A stretch of DNA of 64,000 nucleotides from SHYR01 sp036013055. Its GTDB lineage: Bacteria; Chloroflexota; Dehalococcoidia; UBA2979. How positions within the stretch are numbered: position 1 is the first letter of the stretch; the number at the start of each line of letters is the position of its first letter. The position numbers and the translations under genes were made by a program. The notes beneath the pieces were generated by a model. The model saw only the letters and a list, made by a program, of their open reading frames with translations. It did not search any database and was not told the origin of the DNA. Shown here piece by piece: positions 17,827 to 26,137 of this stretch. The DNA lies in assembly GCA_036013055.1 (NCBI GenBank), contig DASCQM010000014.1, positions 62,001 through 126,000 of the forward strand, written 5' to 3'.

Positions 17827-19173
17827 GTGGATCGCGATCCCGCTGCTCTCTGGCAAGAGGCACTCCACAACCTCAGCCAGCACGTCTCGCGTTCCAACTA
17901 CGACACCTGGCTCGAAGGCACCGAAGGCGTCCGGCTCGAAGACAGTGCGCTCGTCGTTGGGACACGCTCCGAGTTCGTCACGGAGTGGCTGCAGAAGCGC
18001 CTGCGACCGTTGATCGTTCGCACCCTCACCGACCTCGTCGACGAGCCATTCGACATCCGCTTCGAACCGCTGCGCGCCGAGACCGAGGACGCGCTGGCGT
18101 TGCAGACCGCGCCCGGGGCGACTGACGAACCCGCCGTCCCGCGACCGCGGCTGCGCGACCGCTACACGTTCGAGAACTTCATCATCGGGCCGGGCAACCG
18201 TCTCGCGCACGCCGCCGCCGAGGGCACAGCGAGTTCCCCCGGTAAGCTCTACAACCCGCTGTTCATCTACGGTCCGGTCGGCCTCGGCAAGACGCACCTG
18301 CTGCACGCGATCGGCCATCGCGCGCTCCGCACCAACGCCCGCGTGGTCTACCTCTCCGCCGAGCAATTCACGAACGAGCTGATCACCGCTATTCAGCAAC
18401 GACGGCAGGAAGAGTTCCGCGCCCGCTACCGCGCAGCGGACGTCCTGCTGATCGATGACATCCAGTTCATCGCCACGCGAGAGCAGACCCAGCAAGAGTT
18501 CTTCTTCACGTTCAACGAGCTCTACGAGTCCGAGCGCCAAATCGTGATCTCATCCGACAAGAACCCGGCCTCGATCCCACACCTCGAAGAGCGGCTGCGG
18601 ACGCGATTCGAGTCCGGTCTGATCGCCGACATCCAGGCCCCCGACATGGAGACCCGGATCGCGATCCTGCGCGTGAAGGCGACCGAGCAGCACTTCTCCG
18701 TCCCGGACGACGTGCTCCAGATCATCGCCGGACGCTTCACAACCAACATCCGCGAGCTCGAGGGATCGCTGACTCGCGTGCTCGCCTACGCCCGCCTCAC
18801 CGGCGAAGAACTCTCGCCCGCCCTCGTGCAGTCCGCGCTCGCATCGCTCGCCCCAGCTGAGCCCCGGCTCCCCCCATCGCCCGACCTGATCGCCGACGTC
18901 GTGTGCAAGTACTTCGACATGACCCGCGAAGACCTGCTCTCGAAGAGCCGGGAGAAGCGCGTCGCCTATCCGCGGCAGATCGTGATGTACCTCATGCGCG
19001 AGATGGCGCACCGCTCGCTCGTCGAGATCGGCACCTTCCTCGGCGGCCGCGACCACTCCACGGTCCACCACGGCTGGCGCAAGATGGAGCGCGCCCAGTC
19101 CGTCGACCCGGAGACGAAGCGCGACATCTCCAGCCTGCGCGAGCTCGTCGAGCAGGCCCGCCAGGTCGCCTAG
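17827..19173 (+). CDS. dnaA: Chromosomal replication initiator DnaA
   Basis: AAA+ protein that binds DnaA boxes at oriC and melts the origin. 448 aa. Domain I (LWQEALHNLSQHVSRSNYDTWL), short domain II, AAA+ core with Walker A GPVGLGKT (149-156), Walker B LLIDDIQF and sensor-type SSDKNPASIP, then the domain IV DNA-binding helix with the GGRDHSTVHHG signature. Start is GTG 17827 with GGGAGG eight bases upstream; the ATG-type codon at 17734 would add 31 non-conserved residues. dnaN and recF do not follow; the next gene is obgE beyond a candidate oriC. Confidence 0.96.
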   Translation: MDRDPAALWQEALHNLSQHVSRSNYDTWLEGTEGVRLEDSALVVGTRSEFVTEWLQKRLRPLIVRTLTDLVDEPFDIRFEPLRAETEDALALQTAPGATDEPAVPRPRLRDRYTFENFIIGPGNRLAHAAAEGTASSPGKLYNPLFIYGPVGLGKTHLLHAIGHRALRTNARVVYLSAEQFTNELITAIQQRRQEEFRARYRAADVLLIDDIQFIATREQTQQEFFFTFNELYESERQIVISSDKNPASIPHLEERLRTRFESGLIADIQAPDMETRIAILRVKATEQHFSVPDDVLQIIAGRFTTNIRELEGSLTRVLAYARLTGEELSPALVQSALASLAPAEPRLPPSPDLIADVVCKYFDMTREDLLSKSREKRVAYPRQIVMYLMREMAHRSLVEIGTFLGGRDHSTVHHGWRKMERAQSVDPETKRDISSLRELVEQARQVA

Positions 19174-19625
19174 CGCCCGGACGCCACTGACCCTGTGCCG
19201 TGTCGCGACCGCTCAACGTGATCGCGTGCAGCGCGCACTGCTGTCGACCAGCAAGTGCATCGAGAAGGTCTCAATCTGATGGCGAGCTACGCAGCAACCA
19301 CTAATACGCCTTACTATTTCTCTCGCACATCTTCGTAGATATCTGTGAATCTGCTGTGGATATTCCTACCCGCGTGTGGATAGCGCGCGCTACGGGAAGA
19401 CACCACCTCCCGAACGTCCACCTTTCTACATCCACCGACCCACAGCTCGTGGACACCCTGCTCCCTGAGCGCGAGCTTCATCCACAGCGCGCCCAGACTC
19501 CCTGTAGCTTCAACATGCACACTGTCCACGCTACGACGACGACGGCGGATCATTACCTTCTCAATCCCTCTGACTGATGATTCGTTCGAGTGCCCGTCAC
19601 CGCACTGTGTGGGTAAAGTGAATTC
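19174..19625. other. Candidate chromosomal origin (oriC)
   Basis: 452 gene-free bases between dnaA and obgE, more AT-rich than the surroundings around 19300-19320 and 19350-19365. It contains sites one mismatch from TTATCCACA or its reverse: TGTGGATAT (19355-19363), TGTGGATAG (19375-19383), TCATCCACA (19478-19486) and TGTGGGTAA (19608-19616), plus several shorter TCCAC/GTGGA cores. Gene orientation switches from mainly minus to mainly plus here, as expected when genes follow the leading strand. Confidence 0.7.
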
Positions 19626-20894
19626 ATGATCGATTCCGTAGAACTCGATGTGGTCGCCGGCAACGGCGGTGCTGGTGTGGTTTCGTTTCAGCGAGAGAAG
19701 TTTGTGCCACGCGGTGGACCGGATGGTGGCGACGGTGGCGATGGAGCGAGCGTCGAACTGGTGGCTGACTCGAAGCTCTCGACGCTCAGCCGTTACCACG
19801 ATCACCGTCCGCAGGTCGCGGACAACGGCGTCTCCGGGGGACCGAACCGTCGGCGGGGTTCGTCTGGCAAGACGTTACGAGTGCCGGTGCCGGTGGGCTG
19901 CGAAGTCTTCGCTGTCGCGGCCGACGGCACCAGCGAGTTGCTCGCTGATCTCGATGGCGATGAGGAGCGCGTAACGGTAGCGCGAGGCGGTCGAGGGGGG
20001 CGCGGCAACAAACGCTTCGCGACGGCGACACGGCAGGCACCGCAGTTCGCACAGGACGGCTTACCCGGCGAGCGGCAGCGTTTGCGCATCGAACTGAAGC
20101 TGCTCGCGGACGTCGGACTGATCGGTCTGCCGAATGCGGGCAAGTCGACGTTGCTACGGGCGTGGAGCGCGGCAAGGCCGAAGGTCGCCAGCTACCCGTT
20201 CACGACGTTGGAGCCCGAGCTTGGCGTTGTGGCGGTTGACTACGACAGCTTCGTCGCGGCTGATATGCCGGGGCTGATCGAAGGGGCAAGCGCTGGCGTC
20301 GGTCTGGGGCACGAGTTCTTACGACACATCGAGCGCACGAGGGTGCTGGTACACGTCCTCGACATGACTCGCGATGACCCACGTGCCGATATGGTACTGA
20401 TCAACGCAGAGTTGGCGGCGTTCGGTCATGGGCTCTCCGAGAAGCCACAGTTGGTCGCGCTGAATAAAGTTGATGACCCGGATGCGCGCGCCCACGTCGA
20501 CCTACTCGATGAGAGCGGGGCCGGGAGTTTCGGGGATCCGCAATTCGTGATCTCCGCGATGATTCGCGAAGGCACCGACGCCCTGGCGCGGCGAACATTG
20601 CAAGTGCTGCACGAGGCGATCGAGGAAGAGAAGCGCACCGCCCCCGTACCGGTGCTGCGCCCCGAGCCGCGACGAGAGCGCTTCGTCGTCACGACGCCCG
20701 ACGGCCTGGCGACCGTTGCCGGCCGGTCGATCGAGCGATGGGCGAACACACTCGATCTCTCGGTCGAAGAGGCGCGGCAGGAGCTGCTGGCCCGGATGCG
20801 CCGCATGGGTATCGGCCGGGTGCTGGCCCGCGAGGGTGTGGTGGCGGGTGACCGGGTGCGCATCGGAGAAGTGGAAGTCGTGTGGGAAGGGTGA
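19626..20894 (+). CDS. obgE: Obg GTPase (ribosome assembly / stress)
   Basis: Large-subunit assembly GTPase. 422 aa: glycine-rich Obg fold (RGGPDGGDGGDG, GGRGGRGNKRF), G domain with GLPNAGKST, DMPGLIEGAS and NKVD motifs, and a C-terminal OCT domain (from about 340). ATG start without an obvious Shine-Dalgarno; a DnaA-box-like site lies 10 bp before the ATG. Its end overlaps nadD, a common obg-nadD arrangement. Confidence 0.96.
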   Translation: MIDSVELDVVAGNGGAGVVSFQREKFVPRGGPDGGDGGDGASVELVADSKLSTLSRYHDHRPQVADNGVSGGPNRRRGSSGKTLRVPVPVGCEVFAVAADGTSELLADLDGDEERVTVARGGRGGRGNKRFATATRQAPQFAQDGLPGERQRLRIELKLLADVGLIGLPNAGKSTLLRAWSAARPKVASYPFTTLEPELGVVAVDYDSFVAADMPGLIEGASAGVGLGHEFLRHIERTRVLVHVLDMTRDDPRADMVLINAELAAFGHGLSEKPQLVALNKVDDPDARAHVDLLDESGAGSFGDPQFVISAMIREGTDALARRTLQVLHEAIEEEKRTAPVPVLRPEPRRERFVVTTPDGLATVAGRSIERWANTLDLSVEEARQELLARMRRMGIGRVLAREGVVAGDRVRIGEVEVVWEG

Positions 20895-21481
20895 GAGTTG
20901 GCGTGCTGGGCGGGACGTTCGACCCGCCGCACGTCGGACATCTCACCCTCGCGGCTGCCGCCAGCCGAGCGTTGGCGCTCGATCGTGTAGTGCTCGTGCC
21001 AGCGGGTGAGCCGTGGCGCAAGGCCGGCAGCGAGGTTTCGCCGGCGGCGATTCGGCTACGGATGGCCGAGGCCGCAGCCGCGCCGTTCGACTGGATCGAC
21101 GTGAGCGACATCGAGTTGCGCCGCAGCGGGCCGTCGTACAGCGCCGAGACGCTGGAAGAGCTCGCGGCCACCGACGGGGAATGGTGGTTCATCCTCGGTG
21201 CCGACGCGCTCGCAGACATGCCGCAGTGGCACGAGCCGGCACGCATCGTTACGGCCGCGCGGCTCGCGGTTGCCGCCCGCGGGGGTGAGGGCATCGTCGT
21301 GCCCCCAGCACTCTCGAGCGCGGTGCCAGCGATCGAGCAGCGCATCGACCGCGTGCCGATGTCACCGTTGACGGTCTCCGCGAGCGAGTTGCGCGAGCGT
21401 GTCCGCGAGGGGCGCTCAACCGATCTCCTGCTGACGGAGGCGGTACGTCGTGTGATCGACGAGACGGGCCTCTATCGATAG
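20882..21481 (+). CDS. nadD: Nicotinate-nucleotide adenylyltransferase
   Basis: Adenylates nicotinate mononucleotide in NAD synthesis. 199 aa nucleotidyltransferase with GGTFDPPHVGHL near the N-terminus, the ILGADALADMPQW region and a C-terminal SASELRERV (SxTxxR-type) motif. GTG 20882 overlaps the end of obgE by 13 bases; GTG 20891, which overlaps the obgE stop, is an equally possible start. ybeY/rsfS-type neighbours are absent; the next gene is on the other strand. Confidence 0.94.
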   Translation: MGRVRVGVLGGTFDPPHVGHLTLAAAASRALALDRVVLVPAGEPWRKAGSEVSPAAIRLRMAEAAAAPFDWIDVSDIELRRSGPSYSAETLEELAATDGEWWFILGADALADMPQWHEPARIVTAARLAVAARGGEGIVVPPALSSAVPAIEQRIDRVPMSPLTVSASELRERVREGRSTDLLLTEAVRRVIDETGLYR

Positions 21482-21518
21482 ATAGAGCTGGGGCACCGTA
21501 GCGCTAGTCGAGTGACCG

Positions 21519-22256
21519 CTAGGCCTCGTGGCTGTGGGTCGCGCCGGGAGCGGTCTCGTCGGGCGGCACGCCGATCAGGATCGACGCGCGTGGCACCGGC
21601 GGGAAGAGGAACGGACGCAGGCCGGCGTCGCGGAAGAAGCCGAACCCCGCCAGCTCGGCGGCCTGTAGCAATGCCACCGTCGAGCGCATCTGCTGGGCGC
21701 GGCTGCCGATGAACAGCAACCGCCGGTACCAGCGGTCGAGCACGCGTTTCCCGCTGGGCGAGAAGTCCCAGATCAGCGCCAGCCCGCCGACACCGAGCAC
21801 GCGCCGGAACTCCCGCAGCGACTCGAGTAGCTCGTCATCGGGGAGATGCCCGATCGCGTGGCCGCAGAGGATCAGGTCGAAACTACCGTCGGCAAAGGGC
21901 AGATCCGTCGACGTCGCGCGCGCCAGCCGCGAGGGTCGTTCAGCGCGCGCTTCGTCGCGGCGCGCCCGCTGTAGCGTCGAGGGCGACCCGTCGATGCCGG
22001 CCGGAGCGGTATCGAAGTGCACACGCGAGTCGAGCATGCGCAGCAACGAGCCCCGGCCAGTGCCGACTTCGAGCACGCGCAAGTCTGGGTCGAGTTGCAG
22101 GTTCTCCGGGAGCCGGAAGAGCGGGCTGTTCACGAAGAACGTGCCGAGCGCCCCCATGCCCCAGAGGTGCAGCCGGCTACGCAGGCTCGCGCCGGAGAGC
22201 CAACGCTCGAAGGCGCGCATGCGCGCTGCGCGGGGGCTGACTGGCGTTGTGGTCAT
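21519..22256 (-). CDS. Class I SAM-dependent methyltransferase
   Basis: 245 aa. Motif I VLEVGTGRGSLL (about residue 60), acidic GIDGSPSTL, motif II-like SFDLILCGHAIGHL and LGVGGLALIWDF define a Rossmann methyltransferase of the UbiE/small-molecule type. Substrate unknown. The N-terminal 40 residues are basic and contain a hydrophobic patch (LWGMGALGTFFV) that could contact the membrane. Stands alone on the minus strand between nadD and gyrB. Confidence 0.75.
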   Translation of the reverse strand: MTTTPVSPRAARMRAFERWLSGASLRSRLHLWGMGALGTFFVNSPLFRLPENLQLDPDLRVLEVGTGRGSLLRMLDSRVHFDTAPAGIDGSPSTLQRARRDEARAERPSRLARATSTDLPFADGSFDLILCGHAIGHLPDDELLESLREFRRVLGVGGLALIWDFSPSGKRVLDRWYRRLLFIGSRAQQMRSTVALLQAAELAGFGFFRDAGLRPFLFPPVPRASILIGVPPDETAPGATHSHEA

Positions 22257-22378
22257 CGAGGCATCGTTACACCCGCATCGCGCCCGTTCAACGCCAGTAG
22301 GCCGAAGAGACGCGTCGGTGCGGACCGGTGAAGGGCCGCTCCGATCGCTCTACCGGGAGATGAACCCTCGGTGCCGCT

Positions 22379-24487
22379 CTAGACGTCGAGAGTGGCGTCC
22401 AGGGCGTGCGTCATGATGAACGCCTTGCGCGGCGGCACTTCGTCACCCATCAGGCGCGTGAAGAGGTCATCGGCCTCGGCGCCGTCTGAGACCTCAACGC
22501 GCAGCAGGTGGCGGTGCTCCGGGTCCATCGTGGTCTCCCAGAGTTGGTCGGCGTTCATCTCACCCAGGCCCTTGTAGCGTTGCATCGAGAGGTTCTTCTT
22601 CTTGCTCGCCTTGATGAACGACTCGCGCTCAGCCTCGCTGTAGAGCCAGGTCATCTTGGAGCCCTCCTTGATGCTGAAGAGCGGCGGCTGGGCGATGTAG
22701 AGGTAGCCATCGTCGATCAGCTCGGGCATGAAGCGGTAGAAGAACGTGAGCAGCAGCGTGCGGATGTGCGCGCCGTCGATGTCCGCGTCCGTCATGATCA
22801 CGACTTTGTGGTAGCGCAGCTTGGACTGGTCGTAGTCCTCGCCGAAGCCGGTACCGAGCGCGGTGATCAGGAGCCGGATCAATTCGTTGGCGAGCATCTT
22901 GTCGAGTCGCGCCTTTTCGACGTTGAGGATCTTGCCACGCAGCGGCAGGATCGCCTGCGTCCGACGGTCGCGCGCCATCTTGGCCGAGCCGCCCGCCGAC
23001 TCACCCTCGACGACGTACAGCTCGGAAAGCCCGGGGTCCTTCTCCGAGCAGTCGGCGAGCTTGCCCGGGAGCAGGCCGCCATCGAGCACGCCCTTGCGTT
23101 GCACGAGGTCGCGCGCCTTGCGGGCCGCCTCGCGAGCGCGGGAGGCCGTCAGCGCCTTCTCAACGATGCGACGTCCAACGGAGGGGTTCTCCTCCAGGTG
23201 CTGGCTGAGCTTCGAGGCCACGACGGACTCCACGATGCCCTTGATCTCGGGGTTGCCGAGCCGGGTCTTCGTCTGGCCCTCGAACTGCGGATCCGGCAGC
23301 TTGACGGAGATCACGGCGGTCAAGCCCTCGCGCACGTCGTCGCCGCTGAGGTTGGGGTCGCCCTCCTTCAGCAGCTTCGCCCGGCGTGCGTATTCGTTCA
23401 GCGCGCGCGTCAAAGCGGTGCGGAAGCCGGTCATGTGGCTGCCGCCATCGATCGTCTTGATGCAGTTCGCGAATGAGAAGGTCGACTCCGCGAAGGTTGA
23501 GTTGTACTGCAGGGCGACCTCGACCATCGTGTCGCCGCGGTCCTCGTGGACGTAGATCGGCGCGGTCTGCAGCGAGCCCTTGCCGCGGTTGATGCTGCGC
23601 ACGAACGCCTCGACGCCGGAGTCGAAATAGAAGGAGCGCTCGCGTCCGCCCTCGTAGGTGGGGTCGCGCTCATCGACAAAGCGGATGCGCACGCCTTTGG
23701 TCAGGTACGCCATCTCGCGGAAGCGGGAGGCGAGCTCGGCGGCGTCGTAGTCGAGCGTCTCGAAGACCTCGGCGTCGGCGAGGAAGCGGATCGTCGTGCC
23801 GCTCTCCTTCGGCTTCTGACCGCGCACCTTCGCAAGCTTGTTGACGGGTGCGCCGTACTTGTATGTCTGCTCGTGGCGCGCGCCACCGGTGTCGACGGTG
23901 ACATCGAGCTGCGAGGAGAGCGCGTTCACGACCGAGACGCCGACGCCGTGGAGGCCACCGGAGACCTTGTAGCCGCCGCCCTCGCCGAACTTGCCGCCGG
24001 CGTGGAGCGTGGTCAGCACGGTCTCAACGGCCGAGACGCCGGTCTTGGCGTGCTTGCCGACGGGGATGCCCGCGCCGTTGTCGTGGACGGAGACGTAGCT
24101 GTCCTTGTCGATCGTGATCACGATCGTGTCGCAGCGCCCGGCCATCGCCTCGTCGATCGCGTTGTCGACGACCTCGTAGACGAGGTGATGGAGCCCTCGC
24201 TGGTCGGTGGAGCCGATGTACATGCCGGGGCGGCGCTTGACGGCCTCCAGCCCCTCGAGCACCTGGATGTCGTCGGCGGTGTAGGCGGCGGATGCGCCGT
24301 TGCCGTTGCCGGTCTTGCGGGCGGGGGCCCTGGACTTCGATGCCTTCGCGCGGGCCTTTGTCTTCGCTGCAGTTGCCTTGGGCGGGGCTGCCTTGGCGGC
24401 CTTGGCCTTCTTCGCGGTGGCTTTCGGCTTTGCTGCCCCGGCTTTCGCCTTGGGTGCGGCCTTCTTGGTGCTGGTCTTCGTTGCCAT
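22379..24487 (-). CDS. gyrB: DNA gyrase subunit B with Lys/Ala-rich N-terminal extension
   Basis: ATPase and Toprim subunit of gyrase. 702 aa. GHKL ATPase (VYEVVDNAIDEA, GLHGVGVSVVNALS), transducer, and Toprim with acidic MTDADIDGAHIR and C-terminal QRYKGLGEMNADQLWETTMDP, which favours GyrB over ParE. The Toprim signature reads EGESAGG rather than EGDSAGG; the catalytic Glu is retained. The first ~66 residues (24290-24487) are an unusual basic tail of Lys, Ala and Pro like histone H1 C-termini. ATG with GAGGA upstream. gyrA is not in the window. Confidence 0.94.
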   Translation of the reverse strand: MATKTSTKKAAPKAKAGAAKPKATAKKAKAAKAAPPKATAAKTKARAKASKSRAPARKTGNGNGASAAYTADDIQVLEGLEAVKRRPGMYIGSTDQRGLHHLVYEVVDNAIDEAMAGRCDTIVITIDKDSYVSVHDNGAGIPVGKHAKTGVSAVETVLTTLHAGGKFGEGGGYKVSGGLHGVGVSVVNALSSQLDVTVDTGGARHEQTYKYGAPVNKLAKVRGQKPKESGTTIRFLADAEVFETLDYDAAELASRFREMAYLTKGVRIRFVDERDPTYEGGRERSFYFDSGVEAFVRSINRGKGSLQTAPIYVHEDRGDTMVEVALQYNSTFAESTFSFANCIKTIDGGSHMTGFRTALTRALNEYARRAKLLKEGDPNLSGDDVREGLTAVISVKLPDPQFEGQTKTRLGNPEIKGIVESVVASKLSQHLEENPSVGRRIVEKALTASRAREAARKARDLVQRKGVLDGGLLPGKLADCSEKDPGLSELYVVEGESAGGSAKMARDRRTQAILPLRGKILNVEKARLDKMLANELIRLLITALGTGFGEDYDQSKLRYHKVVIMTDADIDGAHIRTLLLTFFYRFMPELIDDGYLYIAQPPLFSIKEGSKMTWLYSEAERESFIKASKKKNLSMQRYKGLGEMNADQLWETTMDPEHRHLLRVEVSDGAEADDLFTRLMGDEVPPRKAFIMTHALDATLDV

Positions 24488-24848
24488 CGGTCCTCGCTCG
24501 TCTTCGTTACTGCCAGCAGCGAGGACTAAGCGCGTACGACGTACTACGCGGCCCTGTTTGCACTGGTCGCAGGTTCCGTTTCCGGGGGAGGAATCGGGGC
24601 GCGACAGGTCCAGATTTCAGTTCGACCCGCCACGCATCGATTCTAGCACGGAATGCGTCCCGCCGGGGTGGCGGGGCGGGTCGGAACGGCGCTGAAATCG
24701 GCATTCAATCCCGATGATCGCGAGTCTAAGTGGGTAAGGACGGCATGAGAACTTGAACGTTGAGGTTCGTCGCGCGTGAACGCTCGTATGCTCACTAATA
24801 CTCGCTTTGCGACGGCGAGCGAGAGGAAGTTCTCGTCGCGCACGTAGA
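24488..24848. other. Divergent intergenic region gyrB-trmO
   Basis: 361 bp without a gene. On the minus strand TGCTAGAAT (24648-24640) is a clear extended -10 for gyrB, giving a leader of about 145 nt. On the plus strand TATGCT (24787-24792) could serve trmO. A short GC hairpin lies at 24658-24674 without a T-tract. Confidence 0.5.
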
Positions 24849-25295
24849 ATGCGCACCGTGGAACCGCTGGAACTCTCTCCGATCGGCCGCGTCACGAACG
24901 ACGAAAGCGACCTCTCGCGCGTCGATTGGAGCGCCGTGCGGAGCACGATCGTGCTCTCCGAGGGGCTTGGCGAAGCGCTGCTCGGGCTCGACGACTACTC
25001 CCACCTCTTTGTCGTCGGCTGGCTCGATCAGATGCCCGACGAACTGCGCGAGCGACGACAGGCTTACCCCTCAGGCGACGACCGCTTCCCGTTGCAGGGA
25101 GCTTTCGCCTTGCGCGGTGCGCGCCCCAATCCGATAGCGGTCACCGTCTGTCGCCTGCTGGCCGTCGAGGGCGATTCGCTCCTGGTGCAGGGACTCGATC
25201 TCGTCGACGGCACGCCGGTCCTCGACGTGAAGCCGTACATCGCGCACTACGACTCCGAGCCGGACGCGACGCTGCCCGGCTGGGCGCAGGGCTAG
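24849..25295 (+). CDS. trmO: TrmO/YaeB-like tRNA (t6A37) methyltransferase
   Basis: 148 aa, TsaA/UPF0066 family beta-barrel using SAM to methylate N6-threonylcarbamoyl-A37 of tRNA. Motifs are LSPIGRV at the N-terminus, DDYSHLFVVGWLD, RGARPNPIAVTVCRLL and VDGTPVLDVKPYIAHYD. Shorter than E. coli TrmO, which has an extra C-terminal domain; this is the minimal form. ATG 24849 is chosen over an upstream frame extension made of Arg-rich residues. Followed 14 bp later by a DNA glycosylase gene. Confidence 0.85.
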   Translation: MRTVEPLELSPIGRVTNDESDLSRVDWSAVRSTIVLSEGLGEALLGLDDYSHLFVVGWLDQMPDELRERRQAYPSGDDRFPLQGAFALRGARPNPIAVTVCRLLAVEGDSLLVQGLDLVDGTPVLDVKPYIAHYDSEPDATLPGWAQG

Positions 25296-25309
25296 CGGGC
25301 GGGGCGGCG

Positions 25310-26080
25310 GTGGTCGGGACGGGCGGCCGCCTGCAGCCAGGTGAGACGGGCACCGATGGCCGCATCTCGCCGCTGCGTCGGGCGCCGACGCGCGCGCAGC
25401 TGGGCGCTGTCTACAAGCGACTGATCGAGATGCAAGGGCCGCAGCAGTGGTGGCCGTACGAAGAGTCGGACGACGACGGCGCGCTGGAAATATGCCTCGG
25501 CGCGATCCTCACGCAGAACACCTCGTGGCGCGGGGCCGCGGCCGCGCTGGAACAGCTGCGTGCTGCCGACGCGATCGACTGCGAGGCGCTGCTGGAGCTA
25601 CCGCAGGACGTGCTCGCTGACCTCGTGCGGCCCTCCGGCCACTTCAACGTGAAGGCGCGAAAGCTACAGGAGTTCGCGGCCACGGTCGTCGAGGACCACG
25701 GCGGGTCGCTCGACTCGCTCTTCGCCGGTGAGCTGGACGAGGTGCGGGCGCGGCTGCTCGCGATCTGGGGCGTCGGACCGGAGACCGCCGACGCGATGCT
25801 GCTCTACGCGGCGCGGCTGCCGAGCTTCCCCGTCGATGCCTACGCCTACCGCCTCTTCGAGCGGCTCGACTTCGCGTCGGGCGAGCGCAAGTACGACGTC
25901 TACCGCGACTTCTTCCTCGCGAAGATCGGGGCCGACGTCGAGCGACTGAACGAGTGGCACGCGCTGATCGTGCGTCACGGGCAGCAGCTCTGTAAGCGCT
26001 CCAATCCGCGCTGCGAGGAGTGCGCGTTGCTCCGTCGCTGCCCCTTCGGGCGTCGTGAGCTGGGGCTCCCCGAGCGCTAG
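25310..26080 (+). CDS. Endonuclease III-like HhH-GPD glycosylase with 4Fe-4S cluster
   Basis: 256 aa. Helix-hairpin-helix IWGVGPETADAMLLYA, catalytic Asp in SFPVDAYAYRLFERL, and a C-terminal cluster Cys-x6-Cys-x2-Cys-x5-Cys (CKRSNPRCEECALLRRC). The Lys that gives EndoIII its lyase activity (GVGRKTA) is Glu here, so a monofunctional glycosylase related to MagIII-type 3-methyladenine enzymes is more likely. GTG 25310 is the only plausible start after trmO; the open frame continues upstream only as a shadow of trmO. Confidence 0.82.
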   Translation: MVGTGGRLQPGETGTDGRISPLRRAPTRAQLGAVYKRLIEMQGPQQWWPYEESDDDGALEICLGAILTQNTSWRGAAAALEQLRAADAIDCEALLELPQDVLADLVRPSGHFNVKARKLQEFAATVVEDHGGSLDSLFAGELDEVRARLLAIWGVGPETADAMLLYAARLPSFPVDAYAYRLFERLDFASGERKYDVYRDFFLAKIGADVERLNEWHALIVRHGQQLCKRSNPRCEECALLRRCPFGRRELGLPER

Positions 26081-26137
26081 CCCGAGCGCGCGAGGCGCGG
26101 CATCCTGTGTGGCGGCGGTTCAGCGGCAGGGGTATCA

